Assembly (NCBI RefSeq): GCF_000166055.1
Contig: NC_014664.1
Location: forward strand, 2,573,501 to 2,637,500
DNA from: Rhodomicrobium vannielii ATCC 17100
GTDB taxonomy: Bacteria > Pseudomonadota > Alphaproteobacteria > Rhizobiales > Rhodomicrobiaceae
DNA: 64,000 nucleotides
Direction of reading: 5' to 3'
Shown here in pieces: positions 1 through 9,729 of the stretch; position 1 is the first letter of the stretch, and every line of letters begins with the position of its first letter. The translations under genes were made by a program, and so were the position numbers. The notes under the pieces were generated by a model. It worked only from the letters and a program-made list of their open reading frames with translations, was not told where the DNA came from and did no database searches.

Positions 1-797
1 GCCGGATGCAGATCGTCGCGGACAAGGAGCATCGCCTTCGTGGAGACAAGCGACGTATCGGAGGGCGGAATGTTCTGCGCGAAATCGACGACGCCCTGTC
101 GCATCTTGACCTGCGTCAGAGAGGGGTAACGCTGGATCAGCGCGTCGGCCTGCGCCATGCTCATGAGCTTGGTGCCATCCTGATGCAGGAGACGCTGCAC
201 CGTCCTCGCCTCGGGGCCGAGCACCAGAAAGCCCGCGTCGGCGCCGCCTTGCGCGAAGGTGTCGACATAGTCGGGAAGCTGCATGGCGATCAGCGTCGAA
301 TTTTCAGCGGTAATGCCGTTCGCGTCGAGAAGCCGCTTCGCGAGCGCGGCGGTGCCGCTGCCCTCGGGGCCGATCATGATGCGCTTGCCCTTGAGTTCGG
401 TGATGCTCGAAAGTGAGGCGTCGCCGCGATAGAAAAACCAAACGGGTTCTGTGATGAGCCGCCCCATGGAATAAAGCGTCGGCGCATCGATGTGGTTTGT
501 CAGCCCGCCCTGCACGATGCCGGCCTGAACATCGCTCGTCTCGTCCTTGAGCAGGCGAAGATTGTCGAGCGAGCCCTGGCTTTCTCGCACTTCGAGCTTC
601 ACGCCCTTCTTCTCGATCTCCTCCTTGAAGCGGAGCGCGAGATCGTAATAGGGGCTGCCCTTGCTCGCGGCTGCCAGCACGAACGAGTCCGGCGGTGCGG
701 GCTTGACGTAGCGCAGCGTGAACCAGACGGCCGCCACGGCCAGCGCCAGAGCCGGAATGAAGACGGCAAGATATTCCCAGGTGAAGAAGCGTCTCAT
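1..797 (-). CDS. TAXI-family TRAP transporter solute-binding protein (3' end cut off by window edge)
   Basis: Translated leftwards from the ATG at 797, this gives about 265 residues before the window ends, so the C-terminus is missing. It opens with an uncleaved-looking signal anchor (MRRFFTWEYLAVFIP, then a hydrophobic run). The TAXI pattern follows: LAAASKGSPYYDLALRFKEE, then DVQAGIVQGG, then a GPEGSGTAALAKRLL segment that in this family contacts the ligand. Such proteins bind dicarboxylates or amino acids in the periplasm and deliver them to a TRAP permease. The permease is not in view and the substrate cannot be read from sequence. The gene is divergent from aidB. Confident of the family only. 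Confidence 0.8.
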   Translation of the reverse strand, partial: MRRFFTWEYLAVFIPALALAVAAVWFTLRYVKPAPPDSFVLAAASKGSPYYDLALRFKEEIEKKGVKLEVRESQGSLDNLRLLKDETSDVQAGIVQGGLTNHIDAPTLYSMGRLITEPVWFFYRGDASLSSITELKGKRIMIGPEGSGTAALAKRLLDANGITAENSTLIAMQLPDYVDTFAQGGADAGFLVLGPEARTVQRLLHQDGTKLMSMAQADALIQRYPSLTQVKMRQGVVDFAQNIPPSDTSLVSTKAMLLVRDDLHP

Positions 798-852
798 GGG
801 TAGCGCTCCAGACGGGTTAGGCCGACCGTTCCCTCTTACGGGCGCGAAAGGG

Positions 853-867
853 TTAACGCAATCTTAA
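853..867. promoter_or_regulatory. Candidate CtrA box (TTAA-N7-TTAA)
   Basis: TTAACGCAATCTTAA matches the full CtrA consensus TTAA-N7-TTAA. It lies in the 159-bp divergent region between the TAXI gene (start 797) and aidB (start 957), so it could serve either gene. CtrA control is inference. Confidence 0.45.
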
Positions 868-956
868 ATGTCGCAGGCTGTATCCGCGCACACGCCGTGC
901 TTGCCGAAAAGCAACCCTTGGCGTTCAATCTGATAAAAATGTCAGGGGAGGAACGC

Positions 957-2606
957 ATGGTCGATTACGAACCGCGAACCCGGCTCGATACGCACGACGT
1001 CACCAATATGCCGCCGCCATTCGGGGGGCTGAACCTTTACGAGACGGACATTGCGCTGAAGGAAGCGGCGGGTCTCCACGGCGGCGAATGGGTGGACGGG
1101 CCGCTGTCGGCGCTCGGCGCGGCGGCAGGCTCCGACGAGGCGTTGCAGGCGGGCGAGGACGCAAATCGCTATCTGCCCGAGCTTCGGACCTTCGACCGCT
1201 TCGGCGGGCGCATCGACGAGGTTCGTTTCCATCCCGCCTATCATCAATGCATGGCGCTCGCGATGGAACACCGCATCCACTCCATCGGCTGGCGCGAGAA
1301 GCGGCCCGGCGCGCATGTCGCCCACGCGGCGGCCCTCGCGATCGGAAGCCAGGCGGAGGCGGGGACGATGTGCCCCATGAGCATGACTTACGCCAGCGTG
1401 GCCGCGCTTCGGAAACAGCCGGACGTGGCGGCGGCGTGGCTCCCGAAGATCGTCGATGGCGTTTACGAAGCGCCACTGCGCCCGATCGCCGAGAAACGCG
1501 GCGTCACCATCGGCATGTTCATGACCGAAAAGCAGGGCGGCTCGGACGTGCGCTCGAACAGCACGCGGGCCGTGCCGGTGGGGGCTGGCGGTCCCGGCGG
1601 CGAATACCTGCTGACCGGGCATAAATGGTTCTGCTCCGCGCCGATGTCGGACGCTTTCCTTACGCTCGCCTATACGGATCGCGGGCTTTCCTGTTTCCTC
1701 GCGCCGCGCATCAAGCCGGACAGCACGCGTAACTCCATGAACCTGATGCGGCTGAAGGAGAAGCTCGGCAACCGGTCGAACGCGTCGGCGGAGTTCGAAT
1801 ATAAAGACACGTTCGCCTGGATGATCGGCGAGGACGGGCGCGGCGTCGCCACCATCATGGACATGGTGCACCACACGCGGCTCGACACGACGGCGGGATC
1901 GCTCGGCATCATGCGGCGCGCGCTGGCCGAAGCCGCGCACCATGCGCGCCATCGCCGCGCGTTTCAGAAGACGCTCATCGACCAGCCCGTCATGCGCGCC
2001 GTGCTCGCGGACCTCGCGCTCGACTATGAAGCCGCCGCGATGTTCACAATGCGCATCGCCCGCGCGTATGACGGAACGACGCCGGAGGAACGTGGCTTCG
2101 CGCGGCTGGGGGTCGCGCTCGGCAAGTTCTACATCGCCAAGCGCACCGCGCCCTTCGTGGCCGAGTGTATGGAATGTCTCGGCGGCGGCGGCTATATCGA
2201 GGAGGCGGCGACGGCACGTTACTATCGCGAAGCGCCGGTGAATGCGATTTGGGAGGGGTCGGGCAACGTGATCGCGCTCGACATCCTGCGCACGCTTCAG
2301 AAAGAGCCGCTCGCGCTTGATGGGCTGCTGGCCGAGCTTGCGGCGGCGCGAGGCCGCCATCCCGCCTACGACGCAAGCTTCGATGCGCTGCATCGCCTCA
2401 TCGGCGGCGGGGTCGTGGAGGGCGACGCGCGACACCTCGCTGAGCGCATGGCGCTGGCCCTGCAAGCGGCGCTGCTGCTGTGCCACGGTGCGCCGGATGT
2501 CGCATCAAGCTATTGCGATGCGCGACTATCGGGCGATACGCGCGGCATCAACTATGGCGCGAGCGGCGCAAAGCTGGCGGTGGACACGATCCTCGCGCGG
2601 CAATAG
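957..2606 (+). CDS. aidB: AidB-family acyl-CoA dehydrogenase
   Basis: 549 residues, close to E. coli AidB (541). It matches AidB along its length: an N-terminal NMPPPFGGLNLYETD segment, the FAD-contact motif MTEKQGGSDVRSN, GHKWFCSAP, KLGNRSNAS, and a C-terminal EAPVNAIWEGSGNV. AidB proteins are FAD-binding, bind DNA and have weak isovaleryl-CoA dehydrogenase activity. In enterics they belong to the adaptive response to alkylation. The ATG at 957 is preferred over an upstream GTG at 897 because AGGGGAGGAA lies just upstream of it. It stands alone on the plus strand. The cellular role in this organism is not shown by context. Confidence 0.87.
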   Translation: MVDYEPRTRLDTHDVTNMPPPFGGLNLYETDIALKEAAGLHGGEWVDGPLSALGAAAGSDEALQAGEDANRYLPELRTFDRFGGRIDEVRFHPAYHQCMALAMEHRIHSIGWREKRPGAHVAHAAALAIGSQAEAGTMCPMSMTYASVAALRKQPDVAAAWLPKIVDGVYEAPLRPIAEKRGVTIGMFMTEKQGGSDVRSNSTRAVPVGAGGPGGEYLLTGHKWFCSAPMSDAFLTLAYTDRGLSCFLAPRIKPDSTRNSMNLMRLKEKLGNRSNASAEFEYKDTFAWMIGEDGRGVATIMDMVHHTRLDTTAGSLGIMRRALAEAAHHARHRRAFQKTLIDQPVMRAVLADLALDYEAAAMFTMRIARAYDGTTPEERGFARLGVALGKFYIAKRTAPFVAECMECLGGGGYIEEAATARYYREAPVNAIWEGSGNVIALDILRTLQKEPLALDGLLAELAAARGRHPAYDASFDALHRLIGGGVVEGDARHLAERMALALQAALLLCHGAPDVASSYCDARLSGDTRGINYGASGAKLAVDTILARQ

Positions 2607-2969
2607 CCGTGGCATCGTATCAGCCGTGCCGGGCGTGGTCTGCATTCGCTGCGGCGGTCGGCGCACAGTCACGGAGAACAAAATTCTAATATTTGCGATC
2701 TAGCCGCTACAGCGTTTTGTCGATTGGGCAGTTCGCAACAAAAATAATCGAACCATAGCCGGTATACACAGATGTAATTCCTTTTTCATCAGTGCAGCCA
2801 TGTTCATCTGGTCAAAATCGCTCGGAAGCGTAAGTATTCGCAAGGAGCGTTCACGAATGCGTAAGGCTCGGCATTGCGCCCATGCACGCGACGGAGCGTT
2901 ATGGTTCACTGAGTTTTGTCGAAGTCCGGCGCGCGCATGGCGGCGTCAAATCGAAACCGGGAGAGTGTC
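2607..2969. other. Intergenic region between aidB and cysK
   Basis: 363 bp with lower GC than its flanks. I see no convincing gene, RNA or strong terminator. The promoter of cysK presumably lies in the right half. A 69-codon minus-strand frame here has no family resemblance and was not called. Confidence 0.4.
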
Positions 2970-3938
2970 ATGGCTGAGAAGAATCACGCACCAGGACGGG
3001 GGCGCATCTACGGGTCCATTACCGAGACCATTGGCGACACGCCCATTGTCCGCCTCGACAAGCTCGCGAAGGAAAAGGGCGTCAAGGCGAACCTCCTCGC
3101 GAAGCTCGAATTTTTCAATCCCATCGCCAGCGTGAAGGACCGTATCGGCGTATCGCTGATCGACGCGCTTGAGAAGCAGGGCAAGATCGAGCCGGGCAAG
3201 AACACGCTGATCGAGCCGACTTCCGGCAACACCGGCATCGCGCTCGCCTTCGTGGCTGCCGCGCGCGGCTACAAGCTTATCCTCGTCATGCCGGAAACGA
3301 TGTCCATCGAGCGCCGCAAGATGCTGGCGCTGCTTGGCGCGGAACTCGTGCTCACGCCGGGCGCGCAGGGCATGAAGGGCGCGGTCGCGAAGGCGAACGA
3401 GCTTCTCGGGGAGTATCCGAACGCTGTTGTTCCGCAGCAGTTCGAGAACCCGGCCAATCCGGAAATCCATCGCCGCACGACCGCCGAGGAAATCTGGAAC
3501 GACACCGAGCACAAGGTGGACATCGTCGTTTCCGGCATCGGGACGGGCGGCACCATCACGGGCGTGGGCCAAGTGCTGAAGCCGCGCAAGCCGAGCCTGA
3601 AGATCATCGCCGTTGAGCCGGAGGAGTCGCCGGTGCTGTCGGGCGGCAACCCCGGCCCGCACAAGATCCAGGGTATCGGTGCGGGCTTCGTGCCGGGCGT
3701 GCTGGATCGCGATGTGATCGACGAGATCGTGAAGGTCAACAGCGCGACGGCGCTTGAGACGGCGCGTCACGTAGCGCGGCTTGAAGGCATCCCGGTCGGC
3801 ATCTCGTCGGGCGCGGCCATCGCGGCGGCGATCGAAGTCGGCTCGCGGCCCGAAAATGCCGGCAAGAACATCGTCATCATCGTGCCGAGCTTCGCCGAGC
3901 GTTATCTGTCGACGGCGCTGTTCGAAGGGCTTGCGTAA
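2970..3938 (+). CDS. cysK: Cysteine synthase A (O-acetylserine sulfhydrylase)
   Basis: 322 residues, PLP-dependent fold type II. It joins sulfide to O-acetylserine to make cysteine in the cytoplasm. Visible signatures are [13 protein letters not shown] near the N-terminus, NPIASVKDR with the PLP lysine at about K56, [11 protein letters not shown] (substrate loop), [10 protein letters not shown] (phosphate-binding loop) and SGAAIAAA near the end. The ATG at 2970 is chosen because GGGAGAG lies just upstream and family members begin a few residues before the ITETIG segment. It is monocistronic, with the next gene convergent 18 bp away. Confidence 0.95.
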   Translation: MAEKNHAPGRGRIYGSITETIGDTPIVRLDKLAKEKGVKANLLAKLEFFNPIASVKDRIGVSLIDALEKQGKIEPGKNTLIEPTSGNTGIALAFVAAARGYKLILVMPETMSIERRKMLALLGAELVLTPGAQGMKGAVAKANELLGEYPNAVVPQQFENPANPEIHRRTTAEEIWNDTEHKVDIVVSGIGTGGTITGVGQVLKPRKPSLKIIAVEPEESPVLSGGNPGPHKIQGIGAGFVPGVLDRDVIDEIVKVNSATALETARHVARLEGIPVGISSGAAIAAAIEVGSRPENAGKNIVIIVPSFAERYLSTALFEGLA

Positions 3939-3956
3939 GCCCGGCCGGGTCTTCGT

Positions 3957-4190
3957 TTAATCGGGGATGTCGATCCAACCCTTGGCGTTGCGCTTCGGCT
4001 CGATGCCAAGGGTTGCAAGGCTTTTCAGAAGCGCGGTTGTCGGAACGATGCCACCCGAATGCGAGCTTCGGCATACGTTGCAGATAACGACGTCCCAGCT
4101 TTTGCAATGGCGCGCTCGATAGGCGTTCGGACCGAACCTCCTGTCGAAGCCGCATAAAAAGCATCGCTCCAGTACGCAAACCTCGATCAT
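3957..4190 (-). CDS. Small cysteine-rich hypothetical protein
   Basis: 77 residues starting MIEVCVLERCFLCGFDRRFG. Six Cys and two His residues are grouped as C-x(4)-C-x2-C, HCK and C-NVC, which looks like a zinc ribbon or knuckle. A good Shine-Dalgarno (CGAGGAGCA) sits directly before the ATG. The gene converges on cysK. I do not recognise the family. Structural zinc binding is inference from cysteine spacing. Confidence 0.6.
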   Translation of the reverse strand: MIEVCVLERCFLCGFDRRFGPNAYRARHCKSWDVVICNVCRSSHSGGIVPTTALLKSLATLGIEPKRNAKGWIDIPD

Positions 4191-4344
4191 TGCTCCTCGC
4201 GAATACGAAACGCGCGGGCACTATGGAGCGGGAAGCTTGCGCCGGTCTCGTGTCGCCCATGGAAGCGGCGGTTTATCCGGCGAGCATCGGAAAAACGGAC
4301 CGAACGGCTTGCACGCGCCGTGATTGCGTGGCATCGAGCCGGAC

Positions 4345-4782
4345 ATGCCGATCCTATCCTCACCCTCCATTCACATTCTGAAACTATGCGTCGGCTGCGA
4401 CAACGTGGAGATGCTCGCCGACTGGCAAAAGCAGCGCATCGCGGCGGGGCATGCGCTCATCCATACGACGCGCCAGACGCCGCGCCGGGATGGCTTCAGC
4501 GAGGGTTCATCGCTCTACTGGGTGATGGGCGGATTTGTCCGCGTCCGCCAGCGCATCGTGGCGTTGCATGAAATTCGCGGCGCGGATGGTATCATGCGTT
4601 GCGGCTTCGAACTCGATCCGCAACTCGTGCTTACGGAGCCAGTACCGCGTCGCGCGTTTCAGGGCTGGCGCTATCTCTCCGCGAGCGAAGCCCCGCGCGA
4701 CCTTATCGCTGGAGCGATCGTCGAAGAAGGCGCCATGCCGCCCGAGATGCGCGCTGCGCTCGCCGAGCTCGCGCTGATCTGA
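4345..4782 (+). CDS. DUF1489 family protein
   Basis: 145 residues from the ATG at 4345, with LKLCVGCDNVEMLADWQ near the N-terminus and a central YWVMGGFVRVRQRI, both typical of DUF1489. A TTG at 4324 would add seven residues. Neither start has a strong Shine-Dalgarno, and the ATG gives the usual family N-terminus. These are short cytoplasmic alphaproteobacterial proteins of unknown function. No operon partner is visible. Confidence 0.82.
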   Translation: MPILSSPSIHILKLCVGCDNVEMLADWQKQRIAAGHALIHTTRQTPRRDGFSEGSSLYWVMGGFVRVRQRIVALHEIRGADGIMRCGFELDPQLVLTEPVPRRAFQGWRYLSASEAPRDLIAGAIVEEGAMPPEMRAALAELALI

Positions 4783-4880
4783 CGAACCGGGCTGTCGCCT
4801 ATCCGCCTATATTCACGTTCACTTTGACTTGACGCTGGGGTGCAGGTGCGAGCGGCAGCGAAAACGCCGCAATCTGATTG

Positions 4881-5087
4881 CTAGGCGATGATATCGGGGA
4901 GAAGTTGATCCTCGAACCGCGCAATCTTGTCTTTAAGGGAGAGCTTGCGTTTCTTCAGACGTGTAAGACGCAGTTGATCGCGATCTGGCGCGCATTCGAG
5001 CGCCTTTATCGCGTCGTCGAGATCACGATGTTCCTGTCTGAGCTGTGCGAGTTTTTGGCGCACACCCCCGTCGTCCGCAGTGTTCAT
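4881..5087 (-). CDS. DUF465 (YdcH-like) small coiled-coil protein
   Basis: 68 residues from the ATG at 5087 (MNTADDGGVRQKL...). The body is the DUF465 heptad pattern LRQEHRDLDDAIKALE, then LTRLKKRKLSLKDKIARFE. A longer frame extends upstream to 5189, but the family starts close to this Met and GGGGGTTTG precedes it. DUF465 proteins are short helical hairpins, usually dimeric coiled coils, of unknown function. A paralogue lies divergently at 5403. Confidence 0.8.
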   Translation of the reverse strand: MNTADDGGVRQKLAQLRQEHRDLDDAIKALECAPDRDQLRLTRLKKRKLSLKDKIARFEDQLLPDIIA

Positions 5088-5402
5088 CAAACCCCCGGGG
5101 ATAACGCCAAAAATACTCGGCCCCGAAAAATCGCTGACGAATTTCATCATAGCACGAATCCCGAATTTCCGAAAAAGCGCAATCTCCACGATCCCGTACG
5201 TGTAACACGGAATAGAAAGATTCTCATGAGATTTTGAAGAGTTCCGCAGGGTTTTGTTAAGATATGGCGCAATTTTGCAATGGATTTAAAGTTGCACCTT
5301 TCCGCGCTCGCAACCTCATCACTTTTTCGCCTTGATTATGTCATCTTTTCGCCACAAATTGGAGTTGCCATAGCAGGCGTTAAACAAAAGTGGAGGCCGG
5401 AA
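5088..5402. other. Divergent promoter region between two DUF465 genes
   Basis: 315 bp, noticeably AT-richer than the surrounding genes. It must hold the promoters of both flanking DUF465 genes. I see no operator repeat or RNA structure that I can support. Confidence 0.4.
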
Positions 5403-5591
5403 ATGAGCCTTATTGCGCATATCGATGAACTCAAAGAGAAGCATCAGACCATTCAGCGGCAGATCGAGCTTGAAATGGCTCGGCCTCTCGTAGATGGATT
5501 GAAAGTTTCCGAACTAAAGCGCCGTAAGCTCCTTCTCAAGGAGAAGATCGAAAAGTTCAAATCCGGGCCGGACGTCGCCCTCAGGGCGTAA
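5403..5591 (+). CDS. DUF465 (YdcH-like) small coiled-coil protein
   Basis: 62 residues ([14 protein letters not shown]...). It has the same DUF465 architecture as the gene at 4881-5087: an [16 protein letters not shown] helix, then [18 protein letters not shown]. The start has a clear GGAGG 7-8 bases upstream; a frame extending to 5280 lacks one. A perfect hairpin follows the stop. Function is unknown. The divergent pairing of two paralogues is the notable context. Confidence 0.82.
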   Translation: MSLIAHIDELKEKHQTIQRQIELEMARPLVDGLKVSELKRRKLLLKEKIEKFKSGPDVALRA

Positions 5592-5610
5592 CCACCTCCG
5601 AACGGGCCAA

Positions 5611-5633
5611 AGCGGCAGGGCACACCTGCCGCT
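5611..5633 (+). terminator. Hairpin after DUF465 gene
   Basis: A perfect 9-bp stem, AGCGGCAGG / CCTGCCGCT, with loop GCACA lies 19 bp after the stop. No T-run follows, so it may act as an mRNA 3' stabiliser rather than a full intrinsic terminator. Confidence 0.5.
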
Positions 5634-5782
5634 CAGGCTGCACCGATCTGGCTCCCCGCAACACCCCCCCAGCACGTTCCATTCAGTTCCACGCAAATCG
5701 CATCCTCCGCGCGCGTACTCAAGTCGCCGCAATCGCCACAAAAGTCTTGCGCTCGCAAGCTGTCGGCTTCATTCCTTTCCGC

Positions 5783-7204
5783 ATGAGCGACAAGAAGCCT
5801 TCCAAGACCCAGGTCAAAGCGCGACTGCCGAAAGGCATGCGCGACGTCGAAGCGCAGGAACTCCGCGCGCTGAAACACATGCTCGGCACCATCAGCGAGG
5901 TGTACGAGCGCTACGGCTTCGAGCCGCTCGACACGCCCGCGTTCGAATATACCGACGCGCTCGGCAAATTCCTGCCCGACACCGACCGCCCGAACGAGGG
6001 CGTGTTCTCGTTCCAGGACGAGGACGAGCAGTGGGTGTCGATGCGCTACGACCTGACCGCGCCGCTCGCGCGTTATGTCGCGCAGAATTTCGACGCCACG
6101 CCGAAGCCGTTCCGCCGCTACCAGACGGGCTACGTCTACCGCAACGAGAAGCCAGGCCCCGGCCGCTTCCGGCAATTCATGCAGTTCGACGCGGACACGG
6201 TCGGCACGGCGAACCCCGCCGCCGACGCCGAGATGTGCATGCTGGCGGCGGATACGCTGGAGGCGCTGGGGCTCGGCGGTTCGTATATAATAAAAGTGTC
6301 GAGCCGCACGCTTCTCGACACCGTTCTCGACGCGGCAGGCATCGACGACCAGAAAAAGCGTCTCGTTGTGCTTCGCGCCGTCGACAAATTCGACCGCCTC
6401 GGCGTCCCGGGTGTGTCCGACCTGCTCGGCAAGGGGCGCAAGGACGAAAGCGGCGACTTCACGCCGGGTGCGGATCTCGCGCCTGCGCAGGCGAACGCCG
6501 TGCTCGCGCTCCTCACAGGCGAAGCGCCCTCCGACGCAGCCATCGCTACCATCATCGAGCTCGTGCGCGGCGCAGGCTTCGGCGAGGATCGCATCCGCTT
6601 CGACCCCACCGTCGTGCGCGGCCTCGAATATTACACCGGCCCCGTCTTCGAGGCGGAACTCACCTTCCCCGCGACCGACGAAAGCGGCCAGGCCGTGCGC
6701 TTCGGCTCGGTCGGCGGCGGCGGACGCTATGACGGCCTCGTGTCGCGCTTCCGCTCGCAGCCAGTGCCCGCCACCGGCTTTTCAATCGGCGTTTCGCGGC
6801 TTTACGCGGCGCTGTCGCATCTCGGCAAGATCGACGCGGCGAAGGCGGCCGGGCCGGTCGTCGTGCTCGTCATGGATAAGGCGCGCGTCGGCGACTATCA
6901 GCGCATGGCGAAACAACTCCGCGATGCGGACATCCGCGCCGAGATGTATGTCGGCGAGGCAGGCATGAAGGCGCAGATGAAATACGCCGACAAGCGCGGC
7001 AGCCCGTGCGTTATCATTCAGGGCGAGGACGAGCGCGCGAAAGGCGAAGTCACCATCAAGGATCTGCTGGAAGGCTCGCGGCTGTCCGGCGAAATCTCGG
7101 ATCATGCCGAGTGGAAAGAGGCGCGCCCCGCGCAGTTTTCCGTGAGCGAGGACGATCTCGTCGCCGCCGTGCAGAAACTCCTTGCAGAGCAGGCCAAGGC
7201 GTGA
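5783..7204 (+). CDS. hisS: Histidyl-tRNA synthetase
   Basis: 473 residues, class II aminoacyl-tRNA synthetase that charges tRNA-His. Motifs seen: N-terminal [27 protein letters not shown], motif 2 region [19 protein letters not shown], the histidine-binding [17 protein letters not shown], and motif 3 region [11 protein letters not shown]. The C-terminal anticodon domain contains [14 protein letters not shown]. The ATG at 5783 (MSDKKPSK) is favoured over an in-frame ORF beginning at 5747. Its stop overlaps the GTG start of hisZ, so the genes are cotranscribed and probably translationally coupled. Confidence 0.95.
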   Translation: MSDKKPSKTQVKARLPKGMRDVEAQELRALKHMLGTISEVYERYGFEPLDTPAFEYTDALGKFLPDTDRPNEGVFSFQDEDEQWVSMRYDLTAPLARYVAQNFDATPKPFRRYQTGYVYRNEKPGPGRFRQFMQFDADTVGTANPAADAEMCMLAADTLEALGLGGSYIIKVSSRTLLDTVLDAAGIDDQKKRLVVLRAVDKFDRLGVPGVSDLLGKGRKDESGDFTPGADLAPAQANAVLALLTGEAPSDAAIATIIELVRGAGFGEDRIRFDPTVVRGLEYYTGPVFEAELTFPATDESGQAVRFGSVGGGGRYDGLVSRFRSQPVPATGFSIGVSRLYAALSHLGKIDAAKAAGPVVVLVMDKARVGDYQRMAKQLRDADIRAEMYVGEAGMKAQMKYADKRGSPCVIIQGEDERAKGEVTIKDLLEGSRLSGEISDHAEWKEARPAQFSVSEDDLVAAVQKLLAEQAKA

Positions 7205-8325
7205 CGGCGGAAGGCGCAAAGGAATTCGAGGCGCTCGAAGCGCAGGCCGCGGCCATCATGACGTTGTTCGCGGCGAAGGGTTACGTGCGCGTGGCCCCGG
7301 CCTTCATCCAGCCCGCGAGCCTGTTTCTGGACCGCATCGGCGAGAAGCTGCGCGCGAGAACCTACATTTTCAGCGATCCGAATGGCCAGGAACTGTGCCT
7401 TCGCCCGGACCTCACGCTGCCCGTGGCGCGCGTGTTTCTGGAACGCGGCGCAGCGGAGGGCGTTTCGAAATTTTGCTACAACGGCCCGGCGTTCCGCATT
7501 CAGGCGAAGCCTGAGCGGCTCCGCACGCGCGAATTCCGTCAGGCGGGCATCGAATATTACGGCGCGCGCGGCATCGATGCCGACCTTGAGGTGATGGCGC
7601 TGACGCTCGACGCGGTTCGCTCCTGCGGCGTGCTCGATTTCACGATCCGCGTCGGGCATATCGGCCTCGTCCGCGCGCTGTTGAACGCGCTCGACATGCC
7701 GCAACGTTGGCGGGACCGCCTCGCCCGCGCCTTCCGGCGGCAGGCCTTCGCGCAGGAGCTGGAAATCCTCTCCCGCTCGCAGGCCGACCGCGCCCCGGCG
7801 CTGCCAGAAACCGCGCTCAGCGAGGATGGCTTTCTCGCCCATCTCGACGCGAAGGCCGTGCCCTTCATCGGTCTTCGCCGTCCGACGGAAATCGTGAAGC
7901 GCTTGCAGCATAAGGCTGCGGACGTGCAGGAGCCGCCGCTTTCGGCCGAAACGGTGCGGCTCGCGCGCGATTATCTCGGCACGCGCGGCGACGTGGACAC
8001 CGCGCTCGACCGCATCGCGTCCCTCGCCGCTGAAGCCTCGCTCGACCTTGGCCCCGTGATGGACGATGCGCGCGCGCTGCTCGACGGCATCAAGAAGCTC
8101 GCGGGCTGCGCGCCGGTGGTCTTCGAGGCCGATTTCGGGCGGCATTTCGAGTATTACACCGGCATGGTTTTCCGTATCGACGCGGCCGGCGTGGAGCGGC
8201 AGATCGCGGGCGGCGGGCGTTACGACGGCCTCATCCACGCGCTCTCCGGCGGCGCTTGCGACGTGCCCGCCGTGGGCGCGGCAATTCATACCGAGCGGCT
8301 GCTCGTCGCGGCCTCGGGGAGATAG
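7201..8325 (+). CDS. hisZ: ATP phosphoribosyltransferase regulatory subunit
   Basis: 374 residues, a HisS-like catalytic-domain paralogue that cannot charge tRNA but activates short-form HisG in the first step of histidine synthesis. Visible features: [52 protein letters not shown] split across the domain, and FEYYTGMVF plus GGGRYDGL near the C-terminus. It starts at a GTG overlapping the hisS stop (GTGA). It is followed by hisG after 3 bp, which fits the HisZ-HisG hetero-octamer. Confidence 0.92.
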   Translation: MTAEGAKEFEALEAQAAAIMTLFAAKGYVRVAPAFIQPASLFLDRIGEKLRARTYIFSDPNGQELCLRPDLTLPVARVFLERGAAEGVSKFCYNGPAFRIQAKPERLRTREFRQAGIEYYGARGIDADLEVMALTLDAVRSCGVLDFTIRVGHIGLVRALLNALDMPQRWRDRLARAFRRQAFAQELEILSRSQADRAPALPETALSEDGFLAHLDAKAVPFIGLRRPTEIVKRLQHKAADVQEPPLSAETVRLARDYLGTRGDVDTALDRIASLAAEASLDLGPVMDDARALLDGIKKLAGCAPVVFEADFGRHFEYYTGMVFRIDAAGVERQIAGGGRYDGLIHALSGGACDVPAVGAAIHTERLLVAASGR

Positions 8326-8328
8326 CGC

Positions 8329-9045
8329 ATGGACAAGCTCATCGTCGGCGTGCCGTCCAAGGGGCGGCTGATGGAAGACACGCTCGACCTGTTTCGCGCG
8401 GGCGGCATCGCCATCGAGAAGACGGGCGACGCGCGCGGCTACAAGGGCGCGATGGCGGGCGTGCCGGATGTCGCCGTGGAGTTTCTTTCGGCGGGCGAGA
8501 TCGCGCGGCACCTGCAAAGCGGGCGCGTGCATCTCGGCGTTACGGGCGAAGACCTCGTGCGCGAGCAGATCCCCGATGCCGACGAGCGCGTGGACCTGCT
8601 GGTGAAATTCGGCTTCGGCCATGCCAATGTTGTGGTTGCCGTGCCCGATTGCTGGCTCGACGTGGAGACCATGGCCGACCTCGAAGAGGCAGGCGCGCTC
8701 TTCACCGCCGAGCACGGCAGGCGGCTTCGCATCGCCACGAAATATCCAATGCTGACGCGGCGTTTTTTTACGGACAAGGGCGTAGTCCACTATCGCACGG
8801 TGGAAAGCCTCGGCGCGACGGAAGGTGCGCCCGCCGCAGGCATGGCGGAAGGCATCGTCGACATCACGAGCACGGGCGCAACGCTCCGCGCGAACGGCCT
8901 GCGCATCCTCGCCGATGGTCTGATCCTTCAGTCCGAAGCCAATCTCGTCGCGGCGCGCGCGGCGCTCGTCGAACCTCGGTTGGCCGCGCTTTGCACCGAC
9001 ATCGCGAGTCGGCTGAAGGCGGCGCGTGACGTGAGCGCGGCCTGA
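8329..9045 (+). CDS. hisG: ATP phosphoribosyltransferase, short form
   Basis: 238 residues. It catalyses ATP + PRPP condensation, the committed step of histidine synthesis. The lengths and motifs are those of the short HisG that lacks the C-terminal regulatory domain and depends on His[17 protein letters not shown] at the start, [23 protein letters not shown], and the PRPP-binding loop [17 protein letters not shown]. It directly follows hisZ. The rest of the his pathway in this window is only hisF at 40.4 kb. Confidence 0.94.
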   Translation: MDKLIVGVPSKGRLMEDTLDLFRAGGIAIEKTGDARGYKGAMAGVPDVAVEFLSAGEIARHLQSGRVHLGVTGEDLVREQIPDADERVDLLVKFGFGHANVVVAVPDCWLDVETMADLEEAGALFTAEHGRRLRIATKYPMLTRRFFTDKGVVHYRTVESLGATEGAPAAGMAEGIVDITSTGATLRANGLRILADGLILQSEANLVAARAALVEPRLAALCTDIASRLKAARDVSAA

Positions 9046-9214
9046 AGCCGCCCTCGAAGCTCGAAGCCCTTCGCGCGCCTTGCAGTTGTCCGGCGGACGC
9101 CCCGGGGCGCTGGCATAAAGTGAGCCGAAATAGCGCCAGCAGAGCGCGCGACCGCTCAAGCCCCTAAAGCCAGAAACGCAGTTCGCCCAGCTCGAACCCC
9201 TTTACGGGATATGA

Positions 9215-9472
9215 CTAGTCGTCAAGCACGGTCTTGATGAGGAAGAAGCGGATCGCGTCGGCGAGGATCACCTTGCACGTACGTTGATGACCCTGCTCGT
9301 CCTCAACTCTCGCCCGCGACAGAAGCGCCGAGATGTTTGTCTGCTCGGTTTCCGAAAGCTGGAGGATCTGGGTCATCTGGTCGATCACCGCCATGCCGTC
9401 CGAGCACGTCACGGCGCGCGCCGGGGTGGCGAGCGCGGCAACAATCGCGAATGAACACAAAAGCCTTTTCAT
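9215..9472 (-). CDS. Small periplasmic hypothetical protein
   Basis: 85 residues with a clear signal peptide (MKRLLCSFAIVAALATPARA, cleavage after ARA). The mature part of about 65 residues contains two Cys (VTCSDG and RTCKVI) that could form a disulfide, and is predicted helical. I do not recognise the family. It lies alone between hisG and phaC. Confidence 0.65.
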   Translation of the reverse strand: MKRLLCSFAIVAALATPARAVTCSDGMAVIDQMTQILQLSETEQTNISALLSRARVEDEQGHQRTCKVILADAIRFFLIKTVLDD

Positions 9473-9697
9473 CTTGAGTCAGCGACCTCGACCCGCTTGC
9501 CCGGCGACAAGAATTACCCACCGGGGAAAATCTGATAACTGTTTGAGCCACGACGCACAAGCCAAGAAAATCCGGCTTGTTTCAGGCAACATCACATGAA
9601 GCGGTTTACGACGGCAGGCTTTCGCCCGCCTTGTCGCATCCACGCATCACCTCGGCGACCAAAAAGCGCCTCATCTGAGGCACCGACGAAGCAAAAG

Positions 9698-9724
9698 AAG
9701 CGAGAGCGAAACTCTCGCTTTTTT
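9698..9724. terminator. Intrinsic terminator downstream of phaC
   Basis: A 9-bp stem, AAGCGAGAG / CTCTCGCTT, has loop CGAAA. On the plus strand it is followed by TTTT. On the minus strand it is followed by a T-rich stretch just past the phaC stop, so it is placed to end phaC transcription. Confidence 0.7.
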
Positions 9725-9729
9725 CGTGG

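Noticed and set aside
942-2486. 514-codon minus-strand frame opposite aidB
   Set aside because: Low-complexity Arg/His/Ala-rich translation typical of the antisense of a high-GC gene; aidB on the other strand has clear family motifs.
2700-2909. 69-codon minus-strand frame in the aidB-cysK gap
   Set aside because: No start signal, no recognisable features, and no partner; probably chance in a low-GC gap.
7102-9159. 685-codon minus-strand frame opposite hisZ-hisG
   Set aside because: Spans two well-supported genes on the plus strand, has no motifs, and shows antisense-type composition.
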